Assembly: GCF_900454865.1 (NCBI RefSeq)
Contig: NZ_UGTV01000015.1
Location: 992,001-1,056,000 of the forward strand
Reading direction: 5' to 3'
DNA: 64,000 nucleotides
Source of the DNA: Pasteurella canis
GTDB lineage: Bacteria > Pseudomonadota > Gammaproteobacteria > Enterobacterales > Pasteurellaceae
The notes beneath the pieces were generated by a model that made no database searches, was not told where the DNA came from, and worked only from the letters and a program-made list of their open reading frames with translations. The translations under genes were made by a program, and so were the position numbers. Positions 18,523-28,107 of the stretch are shown one piece after another; position 1 is the stretch's first letter, and each line of letters begins with the position of its first letter.

Positions 18523-19404
18523 ATGCGTCGCTTAGCTGTTCTTTTAAGTGCAATTTTGCTTGGAGTGTCTAGCTCTCCAGCTTTTGCGAAATTCAAAGTA
18601 GTAACTACATTTACTGTGATTCAAGATATCGCTCAAAACGTTGCTGGCGATGCTGCTGTTGTTGAATCAATTACAAAACCTGGTGCAGAAATCCATGATT
18701 ATGAACCGACACCAAAAGACATTGTAAAAGCTCAAAATGCTGATCTTGTCCTATGGAATGGTTTAAATCTTGAACGTTGGTTTGAAAAATTTTTTCAAAA
18801 TGTTAAAGATAAGCCAGCTGTGATTGTCACCAAAGGCATTACACCAATTTCAATCTATGAAGGTCCATATAAAGATGCACCAAACCCGCATGCTTGGATG
18901 TCAACATCAAATGCATTAATTTATATTGAAAACATTAAAAATGCACTTGTGAAATATGACCCTCAACACGCTGAAATCTATATAAAAAATGCAGAAAATT
19001 ATGCAAATAAGATTAAGCAACTAGACCAACCTTTGCGTGAAAAATTATCAAAAATTCCTGATAGCCAACGTTGGTTGGTCACTAGTGAAGGGGCATTTAG
19101 TTACTTAGCAAAAGATTATGGATTACAAGAAGCTTACTTATGGCCGATTAATGCAGAAGAACAAGGCACACCACAACAAGTTCGCCAAGTCATTGAAACT
19201 GTACGTAAAAACAATATCCCTGTTGTCTTTAGTGAAAGTACTATTTCTGATAAACCAGCAAAACAAGTGGCAAAAGAAACTGGCGCAAAATATGGTGGTG
19301 TATTATATGTAGATTCACTTTCAACTACTAAAGGTCCTGTACCAACATATATTGATTTATTAAATACTACTGTTTCGACTATTGTTAAAGGATTTGAAAA
19401 ATAA
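18523..19404 (+). CDS. yfeA: Iron/manganese ABC transporter, periplasmic binding protein
   Basis: A cluster A-I metal-binding protein, 293 residues. The signal peptide is residues 1-22 (cut near PAFA-K). The four metal ligands of this family are visible: His58 (EIHDYEPTP), His123 (NPHAW), a Glu in NAEEQGTP (about 212-213) and Asp264 (YVDS). There is no His-rich loop as in ZnuA, which favours Fe2+/Mn2+ over zinc. AAGGAG precedes the start, and the stop overlaps the start of the next gene. It is the first gene of yfeABCD. Confidence 0.93.
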   Translation: MRRLAVLLSAILLGVSSSPAFAKFKVVTTFTVIQDIAQNVAGDAAVVESITKPGAEIHDYEPTPKDIVKAQNADLVLWNGLNLERWFEKFFQNVKDKPAVIVTKGITPISIYEGPYKDAPNPHAWMSTSNALIYIENIKNALVKYDPQHAEIYIKNAENYANKIKQLDQPLREKLSKIPDSQRWLVTSEGAFSYLAKDYGLQEAYLWPINAEEQGTPQQVRQVIETVRKNNIPVVFSESTISDKPAKQVAKETGAKYGGVLYVDSLSTTKGPVPTYIDLLNTTVSTIVKGFEK

Positions 19405-20297
19405 TGCCCTCACCTACTATTGCCTCAATTTCAGTAAATGATGTCACTGTACGTTATAATAATGGACACCTTGCGATTTATGATATGACATTTCATTTAG
19501 AAGGCGGAACAACTTGTGCTTTAGTGGGTGTAAATGGTAGTGGAAAATCGACTCTTTTTAAGAGTCTTATGGGATTGGTTAAACCACAACAAGGTACAAT
19601 AACACTGTGTGGTTTACCAATTTCATCAGCTCTCAAACAAAATCTCGTTTCTTATGTGCCTCAATCTGAAGATGTTGATTGGCAATTCCCCGTTTCAGTT
19701 TATGATGTCATTATGATGGGACGTTACGGTTATATGAATTTTTTGCGTATCCCAAGTGAAATCGATAAACAAAAAGTCCAACAAGCTATGCAAAGAGTAA
19801 GTATTGAGCATCTTGCTGATCGACAAATCGGAGAGCTTTCTGGGGGACAAAAAAAACGTGTATTTTTAGCACGAGCACTTGCTCAACAAAGTAAAATAAT
19901 CCTTTTAGATGAACCTTTTACGGGTGTAGACGTAAAAACAGAAAATGCCATTATGGATCTACTCGACCAACTACGCCTTGAAGGTCATCTTATCCTTATT
20001 TCGACACATAACTTAGGAACAGTTCCCGATTTTTGTGACCAAGTTGTGATGATTAACCGAACAGTGCTTGCAACAGGAAAAACAGAAACAACCTTTACAC
20101 AAAAAAATCTTGAATTGGTTTTCGGTGGTGTATTGCGCCACATAAAACTATTAGGTAAAGATATTCATGATGATGAAGACAGCCGTTCTGTGACGGTACT
20201 AAGTGATGATGAATTACCTGCTGTATTTTATGGTGAAACGAAAAACGATCCACCTGCCCCCATCACTAAAAATCCAGAACCAAAAGGTGATAAATAA
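19404..20297 (+). CDS. yfeB: Iron/manganese ABC transporter, ATPase
   Basis: A 297-residue cytoplasmic ATPase energising the YfeCD permeases. Walker [10 protein letters not shown] is at about residues 42-50, signature ELSGGQKKR near 144, and Walker B IILLDEP near 166. It has a C-terminal extension of about 50 residues ([20 protein letters not shown] and a Pro-rich tail) beyond the core ATPase, as in Yersinia YfeB-type proteins. It has one-base overlaps (TAATG) with both neighbours, indicating translational coupling. Confidence 0.95.
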   Translation: MPSPTIASISVNDVTVRYNNGHLAIYDMTFHLEGGTTCALVGVNGSGKSTLFKSLMGLVKPQQGTITLCGLPISSALKQNLVSYVPQSEDVDWQFPVSVYDVIMMGRYGYMNFLRIPSEIDKQKVQQAMQRVSIEHLADRQIGELSGGQKKRVFLARALAQQSKIILLDEPFTGVDVKTENAIMDLLDQLRLEGHLILISTHNLGTVPDFCDQVVMINRTVLATGKTETTFTQKNLELVFGGVLRHIKLLGKDIHDDEDSRSVTVLSDDELPAVFYGETKNDPPAPITKNPEPKGDK

Positions 20298-21166
20298 TGT
20301 GGGATTTATTGCTTGAACCATTTCAATATAATTATATGATGAAAGCAATTATATTATCTGCTGCTGTAGGTGGTATCTGTGCGTTTTTATCTTCTTACTT
20401 AATGTTAAAGGGCTGGTCCTTAATTGGCGATGCACTCTCACATTCTGTCGTACCAGGCGTAGCTATCGCTTATGCTCTTTCATTACCTTATGCACTAGGT
20501 GCTTTTTTTTCTGGGATATTAGCAGCATTGTCCATTCTCTGGATCAAGTCAATTACTAAATTACGCGAAGATGCCGTCATTGGTTTTATTTTTACAACAT
20601 TTTTTGCATTAGGCCTCTTAATCATCTCTCTTAATCCTACTTCAATTAATGTTCAAGATATTATCTTAGGTAATATTCTAGGTATCGCAGATGAAGATAT
20701 CAATCAAGTTGCTATTATTATTACTATTACATTAGGTCTATTACTCATTTTTTGGAAAGATCTATTACTGGTTTTTTTCGATGAAACTCACGCGACTTCT
20801 GTTGGCTTATCACCATTACGCTATAAAGTGCTTTTCTTTACATTATTAAGTGCTTGTGTGGTTGCGGCATTACAAACTGTCGGTGCTATTTTAGTTATAG
20901 CAATGGTCATTACACCAGGTGCAACTGCCTACTTACTTACAGATCGTTTTCAAACACTTGCTATCATTGCAGTTATTTTAGGTGTAAGTACTAGTGCACT
21001 TGGTGTTTATATTAGCTATTTCTTAGATGGTGCGACAGGAGGTCTCATTGTTTGCTTCCAGACAGTGATTTTTTTACTCGCTTTTTTCTTTTCACCCAAA
21101 TATGGTGTGTTAAAACCTAAAAGTGAGGTTAAAAACTCTGTAAAAATGGAGAGAGAAAATGTCTGA
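20297..21166 (+). CDS. yfeC: Iron/manganese ABC transporter, permease 1
   Basis: A 289-residue ABC-3 family permease with about eight to nine membrane segments. LKGWSLIGDALSHSVVPGVA (about 40-59) and LQTVGAILVIAMVITPGATAYL are hallmarks of the ZnuB/SitC/YfeC family. Homologous to the next gene, with which it overlaps by 8 bases; the two should form a heterodimeric channel. Confidence 0.94.
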   Translation: MWDLLLEPFQYNYMMKAIILSAAVGGICAFLSSYLMLKGWSLIGDALSHSVVPGVAIAYALSLPYALGAFFSGILAALSILWIKSITKLREDAVIGFIFTTFFALGLLIISLNPTSINVQDIILGNILGIADEDINQVAIIITITLGLLLIFWKDLLLVFFDETHATSVGLSPLRYKVLFFTLLSACVVAALQTVGAILVIAMVITPGATAYLLTDRFQTLAIIAVILGVSTSALGVYISYFLDGATGGLIVCFQTVIFLLAFFFSPKYGVLKPKSEVKNSVKMERENV

Positions 21167-22001
21167 TATCATTCAATGGCTTACAGAGCCTTTCTCTTAT
21201 CCATTCATGCAAAATGCATTATTGACAGCATTAATTGTTGCCATAATTTGTGCCGTACTGTCTTGCTATCTTGTACTAAAAGGTTGGTCATTAATGGGAG
21301 ATGCGATCTCTCATGCAGTCTTACCAGGTATTGTTATTGCCTTCCTATTAGGTCTTCCTCTATCTATGGGGGCATTTGGAGCAGGTATTTTTTGCGCACT
21401 AAGTGTAGGATATTTAAAAGAAAATAGCCGAATCAAAGAAGATACTGTAATGGGAATCGTATTTTCAGGTATGTTTGCCTTTGGTATTGTCTTATTTACG
21501 AAAGTCGAAACTGAACAACATCTTTCTCATATTTTATTTGGTAATTTACTTGGGGTAAGTTCAACAGAATTACTGCATACCTTTATTATTTCAACGCTTA
21601 TTTTCACCACTTTAATGGTAAAACGTCGTGACTTTTTACTCTATTGTTTCGACCCAAGTCATACAAGAGTTGCTGGACTTTCACCCAAAATTTTACATTA
21701 TGGACTACTTATTTTATTAGCATTAACAATTATAACTGCAATGCAAGTTGTGGGGGTGATTCTAGTAGTTGCGATGCTAATTTCACCTGGGATCACTGCT
21801 TTTATTTTAAGTAAACGTTTTGATCGAATGCTCATTATCGCAATATCCATGTCAGTCACAACTAGTATACTCGGCACTATTATTAGTTATCATATTGATG
21901 CTGCAACAGGGCCTTGCATTATTTTATTACAAGCTGTTTGCTTTATGCTTGCTTTAATCTATCAAAAACTAAAGCTACGTACTCTCAAAAAAATGAAGTA
22001 A
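21159..22001 (+). CDS. yfeD: Iron/manganese ABC transporter, permease 2
   Basis: A 280-residue ABC-3 permease paralogous to YfeC, with the same LKGWSLMGDAISHAVLPGI (about 40-58) and MQVVGVILVVAMLISPGITAF motifs. It ends the yfeABCD operon 1 base before the convergent acylphosphatase gene, with no obvious terminator in between, so transcripts may run into each other. Confidence 0.94.
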   Translation: MSDIIQWLTEPFSYPFMQNALLTALIVAIICAVLSCYLVLKGWSLMGDAISHAVLPGIVIAFLLGLPLSMGAFGAGIFCALSVGYLKENSRIKEDTVMGIVFSGMFAFGIVLFTKVETEQHLSHILFGNLLGVSSTELLHTFIISTLIFTTLMVKRRDFLLYCFDPSHTRVAGLSPKILHYGLLILLALTIITAMQVVGVILVVAMLISPGITAFILSKRFDRMLIIAISMSVTTSILGTIISYHIDAATGPCIILLQAVCFMLALIYQKLKLRTLKKMK

Positions 22002-22002
22002 A

Positions 22003-22275
22003 TTAATAGCGTAATGAAAAATCTTGAAACTCACTGTCTGTTATATAATCTTGTTCAGATACATATTCCACTCGTGCTGTTTTAGGACCTTGTTTTAGCC
22101 AGTGATATAACTGTTTGAGCTGTTGTTCTGAACCGAATGCAACGACTTCAACACTTCCATCTTGGCGATTACACACATAGCCTTTAACACCTATTTTAAC
22201 AGCTTCTCGCCAAGTAAAATAACGGAAGCCAACCCCTTGCACAATACCATACACAAAAAATTGCTTTTTCAACAT
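22003..22275 (-). CDS. yccX: Acylphosphatase
   Basis: A 90-residue enzyme hydrolysing acyl phosphates. The phosphate-binding loop GVGFRYFTWREA has catalytic Arg18, and the catalytic Asn is in YVCNRQDGSVEV (Asn36). It belongs to the E. coli yccX-tusE-yccA neighbourhood, but here yfeABCD separates it from tusE. Confidence 0.95.
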   Translation of the reverse strand: MLKKQFFVYGIVQGVGFRYFTWREAVKIGVKGYVCNRQDGSVEVVAFGSEQQLKQLYHWLKQGPKTARVEYVSEQDYITDSEFQDFSLRY

Positions 22276-22451
22276 GATATATCCTCATAAGACCTGTTAC
22301 TAAAAGTTTTAACAACATCACATTTTTTTCAATAAAAATAGATTTTGCTATTTTAATTTACACAAATATCGAATAGCATACACTTTAGCACTTTCCTGAA
22401 TAAAGTGTGTCAATTTAAAAATTCTTTTTCTTTAATAAGATAGGAGCAAAT

Positions 22452-23108
22452 ATGAAATTCCGTTTCGCTGCATTAGCAACCGCAGCTCTATTAACTAGTA
22501 CAGCGAGCTTTGCAGGTGTCGTAACAAGTTCATCCAATATTGATTTCCTTGCTGTTGATGGCCAAAAACCGGGTAAATCACTTTTAAAAGAGACTCGTTC
22601 TTTTAATATTAGTGATACACAAACCCATCAAGTTGTTGTTCGAGTTTCTGAAATTATACGTTCTGGTTCTGACCGTACATTATTTGAATCTGATCCTATC
22701 GTTGTGACTTTCCAAGGTACAGCTGATGATGTTATTATTTCAGCACCTCGTTTAGAAACTGAAAGAGATGCAAATACATTCAAAAAAGCTCCTAGAATCA
22801 CAGTAAAAACAGTTTCTGGTTCAGAGATTGCAACCAAACAAGAATATCTTAAACAAGAAGGCTTCCTGCCTGGTGTTAACCTAGTAGAAAATCTGTCCGA
22901 ATATAACTCATCAAATGCACCAGCAGCAGTTGCCGCTTTGGCGAGTACAACTATGCCAGCCGCTATTCCTGGCTTCGGAAAAGCACAAAAGGGTAAAATT
23001 ACAGTTCAAGGTGAAAATGTTGCAGAGCAAATGCTGCAATATTGGTATCAACAAGCAGATAAAGAAACTCAAAAGCGTTTCTTAAATTGGGCTAAAAATC
23101 AAAAATAA
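22452..23108 (+). CDS. yccT: YccT-family (DUF2057) secreted protein
   Basis: A 218-residue protein with signal peptide 1-21 (cut near ASFA-GV), so periplasmic. The body VTSSSNIDFLAVDGQKPGKS and HQVVVRVSEIIRSGSDRTLFES are characteristic of the YccT/UPF0319 family. Its biochemical role is not established here. It is followed by mgsA, as in E. coli (mgsA-yccT). AGGAG precedes the start and a terminator lies at 23125. Confidence 0.88.
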   Translation: MKFRFAALATAALLTSTASFAGVVTSSSNIDFLAVDGQKPGKSLLKETRSFNISDTQTHQVVVRVSEIIRSGSDRTLFESDPIVVTFQGTADDVIISAPRLETERDANTFKKAPRITVKTVSGSEIATKQEYLKQEGFLPGVNLVENLSEYNSSNAPAAVAALASTTMPAAIPGFGKAQKGKITVQGENVAEQMLQYWYQQADKETQKRFLNWAKNQK

Positions 23109-23124
23109 TCAACAATACTGTCCG

Positions 23125-23150
23125 AAAGTGAGCTTTTAGCTCACTTTTTC
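23125..23150 (+). terminator. Terminator after yccT
   Basis: Stem AAAGTGAGC (23125-23133) pairs with GCTCACTTT (23139-23147), then TTC and further T residues. Confidence 0.88.
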
Positions 23151-23172
23151 TTTACTTAGCTTAGGAGATATC

Positions 23173-23631
23173 ATGCAAAGTATTTATCGCACATTACCAG
23201 TGCAAAAACATATTGCACTTGTAGCCCATGATCATTGTAAGCAAGATCTTATAAATTGGTGTAAAACTCACCGCAATTTATTGTCACAACATACGTTATA
23301 TGCTACAGGTACAACGGGTAATCTCATCCATGATGAAACTAAATTAGATATTGAAAGTTTACTCAGTGGTCCGATGGGAGGTGATCAACAATTAGGTGGT
23401 TTAATCGCAGAAAAGAAAATTGACTTACTTATTTTCTTTTGGGATCCAATGAATGCCGTACCACATGATCCTGATGTCAAGGCACTTATGCGTATTGCAA
23501 CGGTCTGGAATATTCCTGTTGCCATGAATATGGCAACGGCTGATTTCCTAGTAACATCGCCAAGCTTTAATCAAATTACAGAAGTCCGAATTCCCGACTA
23601 TGATGGCTATTTAAAAGCACGTTTAAAATAA
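23173..23631 (+). CDS. mgsA: Methylglyoxal synthase
   Basis: Converts dihydroxyacetone phosphate to methylglyoxal and phosphate, a bypass of lower glycolysis under phosphate limitation. 152 residues, full length. The phosphate loop [21 protein letters not shown] (with the catalytic Asp) and [18 protein letters not shown] are clear. GGAG precedes the ATG. Confidence 0.97.
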   Translation: MQSIYRTLPVQKHIALVAHDHCKQDLINWCKTHRNLLSQHTLYATGTTGNLIHDETKLDIESLLSGPMGGDQQLGGLIAEKKIDLLIFFWDPMNAVPHDPDVKALMRIATVWNIPVAMNMATADFLVTSPSFNQITEVRIPDYDGYLKARLK

Positions 23632-23990
23632 ACAAAAACGACGTTATGTTTATTTAAATCAAGAGCAGAAAATAGTATTAGCTTGTAATCAATTCATTTT
23701 ATCAGATGATCAAGTAATATATTCACTGCTCTGGATTTCAATTTTATCTACTTAAATGCTTTTCCACATTGAAGTAATCCTCTCCCCCAAGAATCCTAAT
23801 AAAATATTACTATGCTGATTAATTCAACGATATCAAATCAGAACAAAAAGACTATACTGAAGTAGTATTGAACATATTTTATAAACAATTTGCTTTACTC
23901 TTAATCATCTCATAATTAAAATAAAAAGCTGCAGAGTTATCTGCTTAAAATCATTATTTAATTTTTTATTACTACACATGGAACGTTATT
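23632..23990. other. Gap between mgsA and the opacity-like gene
   Basis: 359 AT-rich bases. I see no reading frame, clear terminator or repeat. The promoter of the outer-membrane protein gene presumably lies near the right end. Confidence 0.5.
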
Positions 23991-24695
23991 ATGAAAAATC
24001 AAACATTACTTTTAATAACTTTATCGCTTGCTTCTGTTTTTGCTACAGCTCAAACCAACCAAATTAATTTTTATGGCAAAGCAGGAGTTGACTTAACCTC
24101 TCGTTTTGAAACAATGAAAATACAAGCAGAGAATGGTTCTGAATTTCCTGCCGCTGCTGGCACAAAGAAAAATACATTTTCGCCAAGTATTTTCTTAGAA
24201 ACAACATACAATGTTTTGCCTCAAACAGAGATTGGTCTTGGGATCGGTTATATCAAACGCAATGGTTTTCATTATTCAGGTACTTTTGAAGAAAGAGTCG
24301 GAACTCTTGATAAAGAGACATATAAAATAAACCGTTACTCTTCTCTCCCTCTCTATTTCATTCTTAAACAAAATTACGTATTGAGTCCAAATACAAAATT
24401 TTATTTTAAAAGTGATTTAGGTTATGCACTGAATAAAACAAAAAGTACTTGGTATACCAGCTATACAGATGATAGAAAAACATTTGAGCATCCTATTCAT
24501 TTTAAAACTAAAGATGGTCTCTATGCGGGTTTAGGCGTTGGAATTGAATATAAATTCTTATTAGCTGAACTTGGATATTACCATACGAACTCGGCTCTCA
24601 CTTATCAATCTAATCATCGTCAACAAAAACCTAAAGATTTTCATAATTCATATAATAATGATGCGTTACGTTTATCTGTTGGTTTTAAATTCTAA
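23991..24695 (+). CDS. Opacity-like outer-membrane beta-barrel protein
   Basis: A 234-residue protein with signal peptide 1-20 (LASVFATA-QT). Amphipathic strands alternate through the body: INFYGKAGVDLTSRF, FSPSIFLETTYNVLP, IGLGIGYIKRNGF and YAGLGVGIEYKFLLAELGYY. The protein ends in Phe (LRLSVGFKF), as required for BAM recognition. It fits the opacity/OmpA-like eight-strand barrel group of Pasteurellaceae and Neisseria. The function is probably surface interaction, but this is inferred from fold only. No simple-sequence repeat suggestive of phase variation is seen. Confidence 0.78.
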   Translation: MKNQTLLLITLSLASVFATAQTNQINFYGKAGVDLTSRFETMKIQAENGSEFPAAAGTKKNTFSPSIFLETTYNVLPQTEIGLGIGYIKRNGFHYSGTFEERVGTLDKETYKINRYSSLPLYFILKQNYVLSPNTKFYFKSDLGYALNKTKSTWYTSYTDDRKTFEHPIHFKTKDGLYAGLGVGIEYKFLLAELGYYHTNSALTYQSNHRQQKPKDFHNSYNNDALRLSVGFKF

Positions 24696-24720
24696 ATATC
24701 ACATACTTGACACTTCAAAG

Positions 24721-24742
24721 CCGTCTATAGACGGTTTTTTTC
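24721..24742 (+). terminator. Terminator after the opacity-like gene
   Basis: CCGTC (24721-24725), loop TATA, GACGG (24730-24734), followed by seven T. Confidence 0.88.
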
Positions 24743-24883
24743 TATTTAGATAAATAAAATTGACAATATAATGACTCAAAGAGCGGTCTGTTTTTGTAAA
24801 ATTTTATTTAATCATTATAATGTAGCCCAATATCAAATAAATAATATTACGCTATTTTTATTATACTTGGAGGGTAAACTACA

Positions 24884-25336
24884 ATGGCATTAATTTTAAA
24901 TATTCTTAATTTTGTACTCGGTGGTTTTGCCACAACTTTAGGCTGGTTACTTGCTACAGTGGTCAGTGCTATTCTTATTATTACTTTGCCTTATACAAGA
25001 AGCTGCTGGGAAATTAGTAAAATGTCATTAATGCCTTTCGGTAATGACATTATTCATGTGAAATACCTCGAGCCTACTAGTACAGTAGGAAATTCCTTAG
25101 GCACTATCTTAAATATCTTCTGGTTTATCTTTTTCGGCTGGTGGCTTTGTTTATTCCATATTTTTTCAGGTATTGCACAATGCTTAACTATTATCGGTAT
25201 TCCTGTTGGACTCGCTAATTTTAAATTAGCAGGTATTGCCTTATTACCAGTTGGACAACGCGTAGTATCAAAAGAAGTTGCTGAGATCGCAAGAAAACAA
25301 GCTGCACAGCAACATTACAATAACCATTATAAATAA
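24884..25336 (+). CDS. yccF: YccF-family inner-membrane protein
   Basis: A 150-residue membrane protein made of two YccF domains with four hydrophobic segments. The repeated pattern (NFVLGGFATTLGWLLATVVSAILIITLPYTR-like first half, then NIFWFIFFGWWLCLFHIFSGI) is typical. Function unknown. It is 14 bases upstream of yccS, its partner in E. coli, so the two probably work in the same membrane process. TGGAGG precedes the ATG. Confidence 0.9.
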   Translation: MALILNILNFVLGGFATTLGWLLATVVSAILIITLPYTRSCWEISKMSLMPFGNDIIHVKYLEPTSTVGNSLGTILNIFWFIFFGWWLCLFHIFSGIAQCLTIIGIPVGLANFKLAGIALLPVGQRVVSKEVAEIARKQAAQQHYNNHYK

Positions 25337-25350
25337 TCGAAAGAAATAGA

Positions 25351-27492
25351 ATGAATAATTGGCTGAATGCAAAAGTCATTGCCACAATCCCTATTTTCAT
25401 CGCGGTTAATATTGCGGCTTGTGCTATTTGGTTACTCGATATCTCACAACAAAGCATGCCGTTGATTTTAGGGATTATTGCAGGTGGCTTAGTTGATCTT
25501 GATAACCGCTTAACGGGTCGATTAAAAAATGTATTCTATACACTTATTGCATTTTCTATTTCCTCACTTGTTGTTCAAATTAGTATTGGTAATAGCGTTC
25601 AATTTACATTATTAATGACTGTAATTACCTTTCTCTTTACTATGGTAGGCGCCATTGGTCAACGCTATAGCACAATTGCATTTGGTACCCTAGTCATCGC
25701 ATTATACACAACTTTATCTTACCTACCTGATACAGTTTGGTTTATCAATCCAATTATGATTTTATGTGGTACATTGCTCTATAGCATAACTACATTAATT
25801 GTTCATTTATTTTTTCCGAACCGCCCAGTACAAGAAAGTATGGCGAAATCCTTTATTGCCTTAGGCGAATACTTAGAGGCCAAAGCGCGATTCTTCGATC
25901 CTGATGATATAGAATGGTTAGGTCATAAAGAAGTCAATTTAGCTATGAAAGATAGTGCATTAATTGATGCATTCAACTCGGCTCGCACAGCATTATTTTA
26001 TCGTATCCGTGGACAACACAGACATAGCCGAACGACGAAAATGATTCGTTACTATTTTGCTGCACAAGATATTCATGAGCGGGCCAATTCCAGCCTGTTC
26101 AACTATCAAGCTATTGCAGAGCAACTCAAAAATACAGATCTTATCTTTCGAATCCAACGTTTGTTTGAATTGCAAGCACAAGCCTGTCGTGAAATTGGTT
26201 TGAGCTTACAGCAAAATAAAAAATATAATTACAATAATAAAGTTGAAAAAGCGATTTTAGGGCTCAATCAATCCTTTGATCTTTATGCACAAGCTCATCC
26301 TGAAAATGAACCTCTTTTACTGAATCTAAAAACATTAATCGAAAATTTACAAGCTGTAGAATGGCAATTAAGTCATTTAGATCAAGAGTCTCAGCAAAAT
26401 GAGCACTCTGGTACAGCACAAATTCATACTGAACAAATACGTGGGCTCAGTAATATCCTGTATGCAATTAAAAGCCATTGCCATTTTAATTCGCAATTAT
26501 TCCGTCATGCTGTCCGCTTATCTATTGTAGTATTCACTTCGTGTACTATTGTCGAATTTTTTCAACTTGATAGAGGTTATTGGATCTTATTGACATCAGT
26601 TTTTGTTTGCCAACCAAATTACTCTGCAACCAAAATGCGCTTGAGACAACGCATAATTGGTACTATTTTAGGTGTCATCATCGGTTCATTATTACCTTAT
26701 ATTAATCCCACTCTTGAATTACAGCTGGGGCTTATCGTCGCAACCAGCACTTTATTTTTCTTTTTCCGAAGTAATAACTACAGTTTTTCAACTTTTTTTA
26801 TCACGTTGCAAGTTTTAATTAGTTTTGATGTCATGGGATTTGATCTTCATGAAGCTATGTATTCTCGTGTGTTAGATACATTGATTGGTGCTGCAATTGC
26901 GTGGTTTGCAGTCTCTTACTTATGGCCAGATTGGAAATATCTCCAGCTCGATAAAGTCAGTCGGCAAGCAATTAAGAGTAATGCTAAATATCTCCTTTAT
27001 ATCATTAGTCAATTACAATTTGGTAAAGGAGATAATCTGAAATATAGAATTGTTCGCCGTAATGCTCATGAGAATGCGACTGCATTAAGCACTATAATAT
27101 CGAATATGAATAATGAACCACAAAAATATCAGGCTCATTTGCAAAAAGGATTCGAGTTGCTTAAGGTAAACTATTCGCTACTAAGCTACATTTCTGCATT
27201 AGGGGCATACCGCAGCAATATGAAAAAGTTACAACAAAATACTGAGTTTCTTTCTGGATTTTATCCAGTAGCTAAAAAAATCATCTATGTATTAGAGCAT
27301 ATTGATAGATTAAGACCAGATATCTTCGCTAAACTGCAGGAAAAAATAAAAGAAGACTTAGCAAAAGCTAATATAGAGCAATGTGAATATTTACTACAAC
27401 CCCAATTTAGTGTGCCAATCCAACAACTCAATATGATTAGTCAAATATTGCCATTACTCTATACTATACTTCAACAATTAGACATCGAGTAA
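25351..27492 (+). CDS. yccS: YccS-family (FUSC-type) membrane protein
   Basis: A 713-residue inner-membrane protein; E. coli YccS has 717. It has two clusters of membrane segments (about 10-160 and 390-530), each followed by a cytoplasmic helical part, the layout of the YccS/YhfK and aromatic-acid exporter families. QLDRGYWILLTSVFVCQPNYSATKMRLRQRIIGT is the second-repeat signature. Substrate unknown. Its last 15 bases overlap the convergent smrB gene. Confidence 0.9.
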   Translation: MNNWLNAKVIATIPIFIAVNIAACAIWLLDISQQSMPLILGIIAGGLVDLDNRLTGRLKNVFYTLIAFSISSLVVQISIGNSVQFTLLMTVITFLFTMVGAIGQRYSTIAFGTLVIALYTTLSYLPDTVWFINPIMILCGTLLYSITTLIVHLFFPNRPVQESMAKSFIALGEYLEAKARFFDPDDIEWLGHKEVNLAMKDSALIDAFNSARTALFYRIRGQHRHSRTTKMIRYYFAAQDIHERANSSLFNYQAIAEQLKNTDLIFRIQRLFELQAQACREIGLSLQQNKKYNYNNKVEKAILGLNQSFDLYAQAHPENEPLLLNLKTLIENLQAVEWQLSHLDQESQQNEHSGTAQIHTEQIRGLSNILYAIKSHCHFNSQLFRHAVRLSIVVFTSCTIVEFFQLDRGYWILLTSVFVCQPNYSATKMRLRQRIIGTILGVIIGSLLPYINPTLELQLGLIVATSTLFFFFRSNNYSFSTFFITLQVLISFDVMGFDLHEAMYSRVLDTLIGAAIAWFAVSYLWPDWKYLQLDKVSRQAIKSNAKYLLYIISQLQFGKGDNLKYRIVRRNAHENATALSTIISNMNNEPQKYQAHLQKGFELLKVNYSLLSYISALGAYRSNMKKLQQNTEFLSGFYPVAKKIIYVLEHIDRLRPDIFAKLQEKIKEDLAKANIEQCEYLLQPQFSVPIQQLNMISQILPLLYTILQQLDIE

Positions 27493-27990
27493 GATTAAAA
27501 TTGCCGCATCCCCCCCCCACTCTTTGGGGGCTTGGTGTAGTGCTTTCACCTTGGGATGTTGCACTAACCAACGAGGAATCTGGCGCTTTAATATGTACGA
27601 ACCATAACCAGTCATGACACTCGCACAATAAATATGCTCCTTTTCACAAGCTTGGATTAAACTCGCTAATTCTAGTTTAGCTTGTTCACGTGTTAAACCA
27701 TGTAAATCCAAAAACAATTCAGGTGAGAAATCACCTCGGCGAAGCTGTTTTAATAAATGGGAATCTTCCCCTTCTCGCAAATATTTCACCGCTCTTTCTT
27801 CATTTAGTAATGGTTCATATTCATCAGAAAAATAAAATAAAGTGTCCTCTTGCTCTCGAATTTGTCTTAGTGGTGATTTTTTGATTCTTTTGTTCTGACG
27901 AGGCGCTACAAAAGTATCTTGTTTTAACGTTTTGACCCCTTGAGTTGCTATACGAAATAGCGCAATATCTTCTGGTTTTAGCATATTCAC
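27478..27990 (-). CDS. smrB: Ribosome rescue factor/endonuclease SmrB
   Basis: A 170-residue SMR-domain protein. In E. coli SmrB cuts mRNA at collided ribosomes. The catalytic DLH triad element is in FLDLHGLTREQAK, and the nucleic-acid motif in SVMTGYGSYILKRQIPRWL has Thr-Gly-Tyr-Gly, an allowed variant of His-Gly-x-Gly. The C-terminus EWGGDAAILILLDV is coded by a run of nine G (27510-27518). The 3' end overlaps yccS. It is divergent from prmB as in E. coli. Confidence 0.93.
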   Translation of the reverse strand: MNMLKPEDIALFRIATQGVKTLKQDTFVAPRQNKRIKKSPLRQIREQEDTLFYFSDEYEPLLNEERAVKYLREGEDSHLLKQLRRGDFSPELFLDLHGLTREQAKLELASLIQACEKEHIYCASVMTGYGSYILKRQIPRWLVQHPKVKALHQAPKEWGGDAAILILLDV

Positions 27991-28107
27991 CTCGACCTAA
28001 TTTTTCAAATTCCGTTATGATAGCATATTATTATTGAGCTTGATTTCCCAAATTTCATTGAATATGGTATAACTAAGTCACTTTTCTCTTTTAGCTATAG
28101 ACATACT

